Assembly (NCBI RefSeq): GCF_012935325.2 | Contig: NZ_JABBYG020000007.1 | Coordinates: 1 to 64,000, forward strand | DNA from: Paenibacillus sp. PL91 | GTDB lineage: Bacteria; Bacillota; Bacilli; Paenibacillales; Paenibacillaceae | Length of the DNA stretch: 64,000 nt | Reading direction: 5' to 3' | Shown: in pieces, positions 1 to 9,300 of the stretch | Position numbering within the stretch: position 1 is the first letter of the stretch | Layout of the letters: the number at the start of each line of letters is the position of its first letter | Position numbers and translations under genes: made by a program | Notes under the pieces: generated by a model | Told to the model about the DNA's origin: nothing | What the model saw: the letters and a program-made list of their open reading frames with translations, nothing else | Database searches by the model: none

Positions 1-496
1 AAGCCCAATTGGCGGGTTGAGCGCCTATAATAAGTCTACTTTCTAGACCTATTTCCGTGAATTGGGCTAGTTGGTGAAGAATAGATCTAGTTTCTAGATC
101 TATTTCCGCTGGCGGAGTGCCCGGAAGCACATTTGGCGGGTTGAACGCCTATAATAAGTCTACATTCTAGACCTATTTCCATGAGTTGGGCTAGTTGGTG
201 AAGAATAGATCTAGTTTCTAGATCTATTATCGCTAGCGGGGTATCCAGAAGCCCATTTGGCTGGTTGAGCGCCTATAATAGGTCTACTTTCTAGACTTAT
301 TTCCGTGAATTGGGCTAGTTGGTGAAGAATAGATCTAGTTTCTAGATCTATTATCGCTGGCGTAGTGCCCGGAAGCCCAATTGGCTGGTTGAGCGCCTAT
401 AATAAGTCTACTTTCTAGACTTATTTGCGTGAGTTGGGCTAGTTGGTGAGGAATAGATCTAGTTTCTAGATCTATTTCCGTCAGAGGAACTTCCTG
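1..496. repeat. Array of four 124-bp tandem repeats with nested hairpins
   Basis: Four copies of a 124-bp unit begin near 1, 125, 249 and 373; the last fades out at about 496. Each unit carries a perfect hairpin, AATAGATCTAG-TTT-CTAGATCTATT (first copy about 84-108), and a second one built on AATAAGTCTA / TAGACTTATT. In copy 1 the second is enclosed by an outer inverted pair, AGCCCAATT (2-10) and AATTGGGCT (60-68). Copies differ by scattered substitutions, some of which keep pairing (G-U type changes in the second hairpin arm). The window opens on a unit boundary, so more copies probably lie upstream. No coding region is seen here. The copies are contiguous, with no variable spacers, so this is not a CRISPR array. 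Confidence 0.95.
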
Positions 497-517
497 TTGC
501 CCACTTGGTTGCGCGAA

Positions 518-562
518 ATAAAAAAAGCTGCCCTTTAAGGTTGATAACCTTTTGGGACAGCT
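518..562 (-). terminator. Rho-independent terminator of the sugar permease operon
   Basis: Read on the minus strand, an AGCTGTCCC...GGGCAGCT stem with inner arms AAGGTT/AACCTT is followed by a run of seven T. It sits just after the stop of the last permease gene. Confidence 0.9.
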
Positions 563-569
563 CCGGTGA

Positions 570-1418
570 TTACTTAATGCCTGAAATGGCGTAGTTCTCG
601 ATAATGTGCTTCTGAAAGAAGATAAAAATGATTATAATCGGCACGACCATAAACGTGGAGCCGGCCATCTGAAGCGCATAGTTGCCGCCGTATTGCCCTT
701 TAAGCAAGGACAAGCCGACGGATAGCGTGTACAGCTTCTCGTCATTGGCAATAATGAGCGGCCATAGGAAGCTGTTCCATCCGCCGATGAAGGCGAGAAT
801 ACCTTGTACCGCGAGAATAGGCTTCGAGATCGGAAGCACGATCTGCAGGAAGGTACGGAATTCGCTTGCACCGTCAAGACGGGTCGCTTCAAGCAGCTCG
901 TCCGGAATGGTGGACATAAACTGACGGAACAGGAATATGCCGAACGCCCCGACAAGGCCTGGCAGCACGACGCCGATCATCGTATTCGTGAGATGCATCT
1001 CATTCAAAATCAGGTAGACCGGAATCATCGTAACCTGACCTGGAATCATCATCGTAGCGAGCACGATATAGAACAAGTTATTGCTGCCCTTGAATTTATA
1101 TTTCGCAAAGCCGAACCCGGCCATCGCATTCATGAATAGACCGATAAAGGAGAAGAGGACGATAATGAGCGTATTTTTCAAATAGACGCCAAAGTTCATA
1201 TTCTCGAACAAATTTTTAAAGTTTTCCGTCGTGAACCGCTCAGGCAGCAGGGTAGGTGGGATATTTTGAATCTCGCCCTCCGGCTTGAAGGCAGAAAGGA
1301 TCATCCATACGAAAGGAAGGATGACCAATACCCCGCCGACTGCGAGGCAAATGCCCAGTATCCACTTGAGCGCTTTTTCGCCGCTTGAGGCGCTAGACGC
1401 TTTGGTTTGCGAACTCAT
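570..1418 (-). CDS. Carbohydrate ABC transporter permease (MalG-type), beta-1,2-glucan locus
   Basis: 282-residue inner-membrane permease of the CUT1 sugar ABC family. There are six likely membrane segments, the first near residues 17-40. The EAA loop that contacts the ATPase is visible as 'ELLEATRLDGASEF' (about residues 174-187). The ATG at 1418 is chosen because GGAGGTG (1425-1431) sits at the right distance. It is the last gene of a minus-strand operon (binding protein, permease, permease) and ends at a strong terminator. No ATPase gene is present, so the pair probably uses a shared MsmX-type ATPase encoded elsewhere. The substrate assignment rests on the divergent GH3 and GH94 genes, not on this protein. 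Confidence 0.92.
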   Translation of the reverse strand: MSSQTKASSASSGEKALKWILGICLAVGGVLVILPFVWMILSAFKPEGEIQNIPPTLLPERFTTENFKNLFENMNFGVYLKNTLIIVLFSFIGLFMNAMAGFGFAKYKFKGSNNLFYIVLATMMIPGQVTMIPVYLILNEMHLTNTMIGVVLPGLVGAFGIFLFRQFMSTIPDELLEATRLDGASEFRTFLQIVLPISKPILAVQGILAFIGGWNSFLWPLIIANDEKLYTLSVGLSLLKGQYGGNYALQMAGSTFMVVPIIIIFIFFQKHIIENYAISGIK

Positions 1419-1438
1419 CCATTACACCTCCGTTAGGA

Positions 1439-2326
1439 TTATAGATCCGTTTCTTTGTTTTGAAATCTGAATTGAACGAGCGTAATAATAATGATTGCGA
1501 TAAACAGGACGAACGATCCCGCTGCCGCATATCCGAAGTTGCTAAGCTGGAAGCCGTTGCGGTAAATGAACAGCGCCACAGAGGTCGTGCTATCGAGCGG
1601 GCCGCCGTTTGTCATAATGAAGGGCTCCTCGAAAAATTGCAGCCAGCCGATCATCGTCGTGATCGATACGAAGAAGATCGCGAAGCGAAGCATCGGAATC
1701 GTAATATAGATAAGCTGCTTCCAGGTGCTTGCGCCATCGAGCTGAGCCGCCTCGTAGTAAGATTTCGGAATGCCTTGCAGAGCAGCGATAAAGATGATCA
1801 TATTTAGACCGATCCCTCTCCATACCGCCATCAGAATAAGCGATATCTTGGCCATAATTGGGTCTTGAAGCCAAGGAACGGTAGGCAGATGGATCGAATC
1901 GAGTGCATAGTTAAGCAGACCAAAAGCCGGATTGTAAAGAAAGCCCCATACAACCGCAACGGCTACAACGTTCGTTACCGAAGGCATGTAATAAATAACG
2001 CGGAAAGCTTTGAACGCACGGTTCGCGCCAAAATTAATCATGATCGCAATAGCGAGCGAGCATAAGATAACGAGTGGAACCCCGATAATAACGTAAAACA
2101 ACGTATTCAATATGGCTTTTACAAAAATAGGATCGGCCAGCACGTCTACATAGTTTTTGAATCCGACGAATGAAATATTGGACCAGTCAGCGAGACCCGC
2201 CAAGTCCATATTAGTAAAGCTTATTATTAAGGCTACGAGGATCGGCAATAACGAGAATAAGGTAAGTAAAATAAGCGTTGGAGCGATAAAGAAATACGGT
2301 GCCTTGCTCTGGGAGATCCCTTTCAT
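1439..2326 (-). CDS. Sugar ABC transporter permease (MalF-type), beta-1,2-glucan locus
   Basis: 295-residue CUT1 permease partner of the downstream MalG-type gene. The N-terminal segment 'YFFIAPTLILLTLFSLLPIL' and the EAA loop 'YYEAAQLDGASTWKQ' (about 191-205) are typical of this family. It starts at 2326 behind an AAGGAAGG ribosome binding site. The gap to the next gene is only 20 bp, so the two permeases are co-translated. The 97 bp upstream, between it and the binding-protein gene, hold two hairpins that could lower permease expression relative to the binding protein. Expected role: membrane channel for sophoro-oligosaccharide import (inferred from neighbours). Confidence 0.92.
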   Translation of the reverse strand: MKGISQSKAPYFFIAPTLILLTLFSLLPILVALIISFTNMDLAGLADWSNISFVGFKNYVDVLADPIFVKAILNTLFYVIIGVPLVILCSLAIAIMINFGANRAFKAFRVIYYMPSVTNVVAVAVVWGFLYNPAFGLLNYALDSIHLPTVPWLQDPIMAKISLILMAVWRGIGLNMIIFIAALQGIPKSYYEAAQLDGASTWKQLIYITIPMLRFAIFFVSITTMIGWLQFFEEPFIMTNGGPLDSTTSVALFIYRNGFQLSNFGYAAAGSFVLFIAIIIITLVQFRFQNKETDL

Positions 2327-2362
2327 ATACGACCCTTCCTTTGCTATGAGCGCCTGGCTTCT

Positions 2363-2409
2363 TCCATTCCTAATGGAACCGGCAGCGGCTCCGTTTCAGG
2401 AGCGCTGCC
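2363..2409 (-). promoter_or_regulatory. Two intercistronic hairpins between binding protein and permeases
   Basis: TTCCATT-cct-AATGGAA (near 2363-2379) and GGCAGC-G-GCTCC / GGAGC-GCTGCC (2381-2392 and 2399-2409) lie between the binding-protein stop and the permease start. No T-run follows on the minus strand. They are therefore more likely mRNA-stabilising or attenuating stems than full terminators, as is common after highly expressed binding-protein genes. Confidence 0.6.
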
Positions 2410-2423
2410 GACACTAGCGATCA

Positions 2424-3668
2424 TTATTTATTCAAAATTTGCTCGGATTTAGCGTTGAAGCTGTCCAGTTCCTTCTGTACGTCTGAGTTGCCGCGGTAAA
2501 TTTTCTCGAATGTGGATAGAACGTTTTGGGCAATTTCTTCCCATGGCTTAATAACTGGCATTGGCTCCGAGTTGTTCATTTGCTCGCCAATAACTTTCAA
2601 GTTAGGGTCAGTCGTCAAAGCTTCGTCTTCCCATGCTTTCTTCGTGGAAGGAAGGGAGTTCGAAAGCTCCAGCCATTTCAATTGCGTTTCAGGCTTGCTC
2701 ATGTAAGCTAGGAATTTCAAAGCTTCCTCTTTGTGCTCCGTATATTGGAATACGGACAGGTTAGAGCCGCCTAGGGAAGATAGATTGTTCTCTTTCTTAG
2801 GAAGCACGGCAGTAGCCCACTTGCCTTTAAGCTCAGGAGCTTGGTCGTTGATTAGTTTAATCATCCATGGGCCGCTGATGAACATAGGCAAAATGCCATC
2901 GCCCTTGAACGCAGGGATGATGTCCATGCCAAGATCAATCGGCGCAGAGCCGTCTTTGAAGAAGCTGTTCAAATAGTTGACCGCTTCAACAAACTCGGGT
3001 TGGTTGAATAACGGCTTGTTGTTCTCGATAAGCTTCGAGCCATTTTGACGCGCAAACATGAATAGAAGCGATTGCTCGTTTACATCTAGGCTGATGCCGT
3101 ACTTGTTTTTGCCGCGAGCTTTGAGCTTGGTTGCAGCATCCTTCAGCTCGTCCCACGTTTTAGGAGCTTGATCATATCCGGCTTCCTTCAGAAGGTCTGT
3201 ACGGTAGTAAAGCACGCGAGTGTCGATATACCAAGGCACGCCGACAGTTGCATTTTCGTATTTAGTCGTTGTAATCGAACCGGGATAGAAGTTCTCTTCA
3301 GCAAGCTCCGGATATTGCTCGACGTAAGGAGTCAGATCCAAAAGCGCTTTGGCGGAGCCGAATTCAGGAATCCAAGTCGTACCCATTTGAAGCACGTCCG
3401 GGCCTTTCTTGGAAGCGACAGCCGTTAGCAGCTTGTCATGCGCCGTATCCCAAGGAAGCGCCTGTACATTGACTTTAATGTTAGGATTCTCGCTTTCGAA
3501 TTGCTCAGCAATTTTCGGCAAGGCTTTGGCTTCTTCACCCATGCCCCATACGTTGATCGTTACTTTGCTGTCAGCGGCTTTGTCGTTTCCATTGCCACCG
3601 CAGGCAGTGAGTGCTCCGATAATCAGCATAGAGCTGGCTAGCGTAGTTGCTACCGATTTTTTAAACAT
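2424..3668 (-). CDS. Extracellular sugar-binding lipoprotein, probable sophoro-oligosaccharide binder
   Basis: 414-residue family 1 solute-binding protein. It has a lipoprotein signal with lipobox 'GALTAC' (Cys at residue 23), followed by a Gly/Asn/Asp/Lys linker and the fold of maltose-binding-type proteins ('INVWGMGEEAKALPKIAEQFE'). It would be anchored outside the membrane and deliver oligosaccharides to the two permeases. It is the first gene of the minus-strand operon, with a sigma-A promoter at 3933-3961 overlapped by an operator. In Listeria innocua the matching locus (Lin1841 binding protein beside the GH3 Lin1840 and GH94 Lin1839) captures beta-1,2-gluco-oligosaccharides. The same role here is inferred from gene context. 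Confidence 0.9.
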   Translation of the reverse strand: MFKKSVATTLASSMLIIGALTACGGNGNDKAADSKVTINVWGMGEEAKALPKIAEQFESENPNIKVNVQALPWDTAHDKLLTAVASKKGPDVLQMGTTWIPEFGSAKALLDLTPYVEQYPELAEENFYPGSITTTKYENATVGVPWYIDTRVLYYRTDLLKEAGYDQAPKTWDELKDAATKLKARGKNKYGISLDVNEQSLLFMFARQNGSKLIENNKPLFNQPEFVEAVNYLNSFFKDGSAPIDLGMDIIPAFKGDGILPMFISGPWMIKLINDQAPELKGKWATAVLPKKENNLSSLGGSNLSVFQYTEHKEEALKFLAYMSKPETQLKWLELSNSLPSTKKAWEDEALTTDPNLKVIGEQMNNSEPMPVIKPWEEIAQNVLSTFEKIYRGNSDVQKELDSFNAKSEQILNK

Positions 3669-3850
3669 AAAAAATACCTCCCGAGTAAAAGATTCTAATA
3701 AGTACTATGCAGTGAATAAGTGCAAGTTATGCACGAGGGCGGCTGTCATTTCAGCCAAAATGCCGAACGGGACAAGCAGAATGCTGCTCATACACCTCCT
3801 GAAGCAAAAACGATCGCCACATGATATATAGCCTATCTTTTTGATGTGGT

Positions 3851-3860
3851 GAAACGTTTC
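3851..3860. promoter_or_regulatory. Operator-like palindrome 1 (GAAACGTTTC)
   Basis: Perfect 10-bp palindrome in the leader of the binding-protein gene, downstream of its promoter. It shares its AAACGTTT core with three other sites in this divergent region. It is a probable binding site of the LacI regulator encoded at 9850. Confidence 0.7.
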
Positions 3861-3915
3861 TATTAACGAAATAATACCCCATTTAAAACTTCCAAACCAA
3901 ACTGCAATTGATCCT

Positions 3916-3961
3916 CGAAACGTTTCGACATCATTATAGATCAAACTGAAATCGTATTCAA
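3916..3961 (-). promoter_or_regulatory. Minus-strand sigma-A promoter with overlapping operator 2
   Basis: On the minus strand, TTGAAT (3961-3956) and TATAAT (3938-3933) are separated by 17 bp. The palindrome CGAAACGTTTCG (3916-3927) covers the expected transcription start. This is the classic position for repression of the binding-protein/permease operon by a LacI-family protein. Confidence 0.8.
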
Positions 3962-4001
3962 GCCTTTTTTATTGAACAAAAATAGTCTTATATTGGCAAT
4001 A

Positions 4002-4013
4002 TAAACGTTTCTA
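4002..4013. promoter_or_regulatory. Operator-like site 3 (TAAACGTTTCTA)
   Basis: A looser copy of the AAACGTTT operator lies between the two divergent promoters, upstream of both -35 boxes. This position could support looping between flanking sites. Confidence 0.55.
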
Positions 4014-4031
4014 TCCTATTTGAAACAGTCA

Positions 4032-4089
4032 TTGACGACTCTTTTTGAATTGTTTATAATCCAGATTAGGTATCAATAGAAACGTTTCG
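4032..4089 (+). promoter_or_regulatory. Plus-strand sigma-A promoter with downstream operator 4
   Basis: TTGACG (4032-4037) and a perfect TATAAT (4055-4060) are separated by 17 bp. The palindrome GAAACGTTTC followed by G (4079-4089) lies just after the expected start point. The arrangement mirrors that at the minus-strand promoter and suggests joint control of both operons. Confidence 0.82.
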
Positions 4090-4205
4090 ATTCCGTAAAA
4101 CATGGGGTAATACACATAGTTGTGTTGTATAGACTGATGGACCTGCAAACATTAATGATAAGAATGATGGATCTGAATTGGATACAACGAGGGAGGAACA
4201 CGGAT

Positions 4206-6362
4206 ATGGTGAAGCAACCTGCGGAGCTTCTAAAGCTCATGACGCTTGAGGAGAAGGTTGGTCAGCTGCTGCAGCTGGCGGCGCCTTTCTTTCAAGGCGC
4301 GGATGGGCAAATAACCGGACCGATGGCGGAGATGGGCATAACGGAGGAAACGGTGCGCAATACCGGCTCGGTTCTAGGCTTAACGGGCGCTAATGATGTC
4401 ATTAACGTTCAGAAGCAGCATTTGGCGACCAACCGCCTTGGCATACCTCTGCTCGTTATGGCGGATATCGTCCACGGCTACAAAACGATCTTCCCCGTGC
4501 CGCTGGCGATCGGCTGCTCGTGGGATTTGGAGCTGGCCGAGCAAAGCGCGGAGATTGCGGCCAAGGAAGCCGCTGCGGCTGGCGTACACGTCACGTTCGC
4601 GCCAATGGTCGATCTCGTGCGTGACCCAAGATGGGGAAGAGTGATGGAATCGACCGGCGAGGACCCTTACTTGAACAGCGAGTTTGCGAGAGCATTCGTA
4701 AGAGGCTTCCAAGGGAAGGATCTTGCTAACGATGTTAGCCGCGTTGCTGCCTGCGTGAAGCATTTTGCGGCATATGGAGCTGCAGAGGGCGGACGCGACT
4801 ATAACACGGTTGATCTTTCCGAGCGTCAGCTTCGCGAGTTTTATTTGCCTTCCTATAAAGCGGCGCTGGACGAAGGCTGCGAAATGGTCATGACGGCATT
4901 CAATACGGTAGACGGCATACCAGCTACGGGCAACAAATGGCTGATGCGCGATCTGCTTCGCGGCGAATGGGCGTTTGACGGCGTCATGATCTCCGATTGG
5001 GGCGCTGTAAAAGAGCTGATCCCGCACGGTGTTGCGGCGGATGAGGCAGAGGCGGCGATGAAAGCGATCAGAGCGGGCGTAGATATCGAGATGATGACGA
5101 CCTGTTACGCCGATCATCTCCAGCGCCTTGTCGAAGCGAACGAGATTGACGAAGCGCTGATAGATGAAGCTGTGCTGCGTATTCTGGAGCTGAAGCAGAA
5201 GCTTGGTTTGTTCGAGCAGCCATACCGCGGCGCGAATGCGGGGCTTGAGCAGGAAATTGTGGGCTCGGCAGCCCATCTGAAGGCTTCGAGAGAGCTGGCG
5301 CTTAAATCATGCGTTCTCTTGAAAAATGAAGCTGTTCTTCCGCTTGGGCGCGAACAGAAAATAGCGTTAATCGGCCCGTTCGCGGCTAACGGCGATATTC
5401 TTGGTCCATGGTCTTGGCTTGGCTCTAAGGACGAGGCGGTTCAGCTGGCAGCAGGCATAGCGAGCAAGATCGATGCGTCGCTGCTGTCTGTGTCAGAGGG
5501 CTGCGGCATCGAATCGGCGACAGACGAGCAGTGGCAAGCAGCGCTTACGGCGGCAAGCCATGCGGATGTCCTTGTGCTGGCACTGGGCGAGCATTCCGAT
5601 ATGAGCGGGGAAGCGGGAAGCCGCTCCGATATCCGGCTGCCGAAGGTGCAGCTGGAGCTGGTCGCCAAGCTGAAGCAGCTAGGCAAGCCGATGGTCGCTG
5701 TATTATTCAACGGTCGGCCGCTTGATCTGCATGGCGTTATCGATCAAGCAGACGCGGTGCTGGAAGCTTGGTTCCCAGGAACAGAGGGCGGCGCAGCTAT
5801 TGCGGAGCTGCTGTTCGGCGAAGCCGAGCCAACGGGCAGGCTGACGATGTCATTTCCTTATTCCGTCGGCCAAGTGCCGGTCTATTATAACCGGTTCAAT
5901 ACTGGCCGTCCGCAGGGCGCTCCGGATGCGCAGGTGAGATACGTATCGCAATACTTGGACATTCCGAATGAGCCGCTGCTGCCGTTTGGCTACGGGCTAG
6001 GATATACGACCTTTGAATACAGCGGAGCGGAGATGGCCGTGGATACGATGAGTGCCTCGGAGCCATTGCGTGTAAACATAACCATAACGAACACGGGTGC
6101 TCGCGATGGCGAGGATACCGTGCAGCTGTACGTGCGGGACATGGCTGGCGACGTCGTGCGGCCGCTGCAGGAGCTGAAAGCATTCCGCAAGGTAATGCTG
6201 CAGCCGGGCGAGAGCAAAGAAATCTCCTTCACGCTGGAGGAGCAGCAGCTGCGCTATTATCATGCTGATCTTACGTTTGCTAGCGAACCTGGCGACTTTG
6301 AACTATATATAGGTCCTAATAGCCGTGATGTAACGGCGCTTAAATTCAAACTAAGCAAGTAG
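4206..6362 (+). CDS. GH3 beta-glucosidase, probably acting on sophoro-oligosaccharides
   Basis: 718-residue glycoside hydrolase family 3 enzyme: N-terminal barrel ('KHFAAYGAAEGGRDYN'), alpha/beta sandwich, and C-terminal fibronectin-III-like domain. The nucleophile Asp is in 'MISDWGAV' (about residue 264); a likely acid/base Glu is in 'MSGEAGSRS' (about 469). There is no signal peptide, so it acts in the cytoplasm. An in-frame GTG at 4122 exists, but ATG 4206 has GGGAGG nine bases upstream and is preferred. Only 16 bp separate it from the GH94 gene. The order GH3-GH94 next to a CUT1 importer matches the beta-1,2-glucan locus of Listeria innocua, where the GH3 enzyme trims short beta-1,2-oligomers. 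Specificity is inferred from that. Confidence 0.93.
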   Translation: MVKQPAELLKLMTLEEKVGQLLQLAAPFFQGADGQITGPMAEMGITEETVRNTGSVLGLTGANDVINVQKQHLATNRLGIPLLVMADIVHGYKTIFPVPLAIGCSWDLELAEQSAEIAAKEAAAAGVHVTFAPMVDLVRDPRWGRVMESTGEDPYLNSEFARAFVRGFQGKDLANDVSRVAACVKHFAAYGAAEGGRDYNTVDLSERQLREFYLPSYKAALDEGCEMVMTAFNTVDGIPATGNKWLMRDLLRGEWAFDGVMISDWGAVKELIPHGVAADEAEAAMKAIRAGVDIEMMTTCYADHLQRLVEANEIDEALIDEAVLRILELKQKLGLFEQPYRGANAGLEQEIVGSAAHLKASRELALKSCVLLKNEAVLPLGREQKIALIGPFAANGDILGPWSWLGSKDEAVQLAAGIASKIDASLLSVSEGCGIESATDEQWQAALTAASHADVLVLALGEHSDMSGEAGSRSDIRLPKVQLELVAKLKQLGKPMVAVLFNGRPLDLHGVIDQADAVLEAWFPGTEGGAAIAELLFGEAEPTGRLTMSFPYSVGQVPVYYNRFNTGRPQGAPDAQVRYVSQYLDIPNEPLLPFGYGLGYTTFEYSGAEMAVDTMSASEPLRVNITITNTGARDGEDTVQLYVRDMAGDVVRPLQELKAFRKVMLQPGESKEISFTLEEQQLRYYHADLTFASEPGDFELYIGPNSRDVTALKFKLSK

Positions 6363-6378
6363 AAAGGCAGTGAGAAGC

Positions 6379-9300
6379 ATGGAAGCTGTAATCGATACGC
6401 TTAAGGCGATGGATTTGGTACAGATAAAAGCAGGAGAGCTGACTTTTGATTTTTTGAGCAGCGGGGATCTTGCAAGAGCTGTTCATCAAGGAACGATGCT
6501 GAATCAAGTGGTGTCGAACGCGGTTGACGGATCACTTAACAATCTTTATTTGCGCATGCATGGCGCAGAAGGCATATCTTACGAGCCGCTGCTTGGCATT
6601 CGTTCAACGAGCCGCATGTCGGCGGCAGGCGAACGCCTGCTTTGGGAGGGGACGGCGTTTGGCAGCATCCCTTACCGCGTTGTTTTCACTGCGACGAAGC
6701 ATGGCATTTGGTTCTGGGATGTAACGGTTGATTCGCTTGGAAGCGAAGCAAAGATCGACATCATCTACGGACAAGATATCGGACTAGCCGATATCGGCGC
6801 GGTACGGACAAACGAAGCCTATATGTCGCAGTATGTTGACCATAAGGCGTTTAAAGACGAGAAGCAAGGCTATGTGCTGTGCTTCCGTCAGAATCAGCCG
6901 ATGCAAGGCGGCGCATTCCCTTATGTGCAGCATGGCTCGCTTACGGGTGCGGCTGGCTATTCGACGGATGGGTTCCAATTTTTCGGCCTCAGCTATAAGG
7001 AAACGGATGTGCCGGAGGCGCTTGCAAAGCCTACGCTCGCGAATGAAGTATATCAATACGAATTCGGATATGCGGCGCTGCAATCGGAGCTTACCCAGCT
7101 TAAGGGGGAAGCGCGCTTCGTATTTTATGGCTTGTTCAAAGCGGATCACCCTTCTGCTGTCGATTCGCTCGCATTCGGCGCGGAAGTTCGGAGCGCTTGG
7201 GAAGAGGTTGAGCGCTCCAAAGACGCTGACCTATCAGCAGCCTCTGAGCCTTCAGCTCAAGTAGAAATCGCGGCTGACATCGGTTCGCCTGTACGTACGG
7301 CATCGATGACTTCGGCGGAGATTGACGCCTATTTCCCTTTCCGTCATCAAGAGGAATGGCAGGATGGCAAGCTGCTTTCCTTCTTCACTGACAGCCATGA
7401 GCATGTTGTGCTGAAGGAGAAAGAGCTGCTTGTTGAACGTCCGCATGGTCATATTCTAATGTCCGGCGGCAATGACAAGATGACTGAGAACGTCATGACG
7501 ACAACTTCATATATGTATGGCATTTTCAACTCGCAGCTTCTTGCAGGCAATACGAACTTCCATAAGATGCTTACAAATGCCCGCAGCGCTCTGAATACGC
7601 TCAAAACCTCGGGTCAGCGCATCTACGTAGAGGTGGAAGGAACGTACCGCCTGCTCACAATGCCTTCGATGTTCGAGATCGGGTTCAACTATGCCCGTTG
7701 GTATTACAAGATGGCAGACGATACGCTTATCATTACGAATTTCACGACAGTCGATACGCCTGAGGTTCGTCTCCACTTGCGTTCGGTTAACGGGAAAGCC
7801 TATCGCTGCCTCGTTTCGAACCAAGTTTCAATGAACAACAACGAATATGAGCTTCCCTTCCATATGGAGCAGGCGGATGGCGTATTTTCGTTTAAGGCAA
7901 ACCGTGAATCGATCAGCTCCTCTGTCTTCCCTAATCTGCAATACCGGATGACGGTTAATGGAGCGGACATGACAGCAGGCGATGAAAGCTTGCTTATCAG
8001 CGGCGTTAAGCCTGGGGCAGCTTCGTTAGTGGTTCTTCAGCTTGGCGCAAGCACAGAATGGACGATTACGATGCAAGGTCTCTTGCATGGTGAGGATCTG
8101 CCGCTCATAGAACGGAAGTCGGAGCTGGAAATCGAACGCTACCGTGAATTTTTCCGGGATGTGATGAACGGCTTCCGCCTGTCTGGGGAAGGAACAGCTG
8201 AAGCTGCGGCTGAGCTGGACAAAGTGAACGCGCTGGCATGGTGGTACACGCACAATATGCTCGTCCATTATTCCGTTCCGCACGGACTAGAGCAGTATGG
8301 CGGGGCAGCGTGGGGAACGCGTGACGTTTGCCAAGGCCCTACGGAATATTTTATGGCGATGCGCAAATACGAGCAGGTTGCTGAAATTCTTAAGACCGTT
8401 TATTCGCATCAATATGAGGATGACGGCAACTGGCCGCAATGGTTCATGTTCGACCAGTACTTCCGCATTCAGCAGGAGGAGAGTCATGGCGACATTATTG
8501 TCTGGCCATTGAAGGTGCTTGGCGATTACCTCGCTGCGACGAAGGATTACAGCATTTTGCAAGAACGCGTTCCTTATACGGTACGCCACAAGGGTGAATT
8601 TACGACGGAATCGGCAACGCTGCTCGAGCATGCGCTGAAGGAAATTGCTTATATGAAGGATCACTTCCTGCATGACACGCATTTGTCTTCGTATGGCGAC
8701 GGCGATTGGGATGATACGCTTCAACCGGCAAATGCGCAGTTGAAGCAATATATGATCAGCAGCTGGACAGTCGCGCTGACGTATCAGGTGATTGCGCAGT
8801 TTGGACGCGTAATGGAGGCAGTGGATGCAGTGCAGGCCGCTGAGCTTACGGAGCTGGCAACCGCGATCAAAGAGGATTTTAACCGATACATGCTTCAGCA
8901 GGAAGTTATTCCGGGCTTCGTCTATATGGAGAAGCCGGGCGATGCGAAGCTGATGCTGCATCCTACGGATACGACTACAGGCATTCAGTACCGCCTGCTT
9001 CCTATGACACGCAGCATGATCAGCGAGCTGCTGACAGAGGAGCAAGCGGCGGAGCATTACCGCATTATTAAAGAGCAGCTGTATTGCCCGGATGGCGTGC
9101 GGCTCATGGATCGCCCTGCGCAGTATGCGGGCGGCGTAAGCACGAACTTCAAGCGGGCGGAGCAGGCAGCGAACTTCGGCCGGGAGGTTGGCTTGCAATA
9201 CGTGCATGCTCACATCCGCTATGTAGAAGCAATGGCGAAGCTGGGCAAGACCGATGAAGTGTGGCAAAGCCTCTTGATGATTAATCCGGTCGGCCTTCGC

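Noticed and set aside
1..496. CRISPR array
   Set aside because: The 124-bp units are contiguous, with no unique spacers, and no cas genes are present.
3705..3944. 79-residue minus-strand frame in the divergent regulatory region
   Set aside because: It overlaps the promoter and two operators of the binding-protein operon and encodes no recognisable protein.
3851..4089. CcpA cre sites at the GAAACGTTTC palindromes
   Set aside because: The outer TG...CA positions of the cre consensus are missing. A dedicated LacI-family operator fits better.
4380..5276. 298-residue minus-strand frame inside the GH3 gene
   Set aside because: Shadow of the GH3 coding strand; no family text and no start signal.
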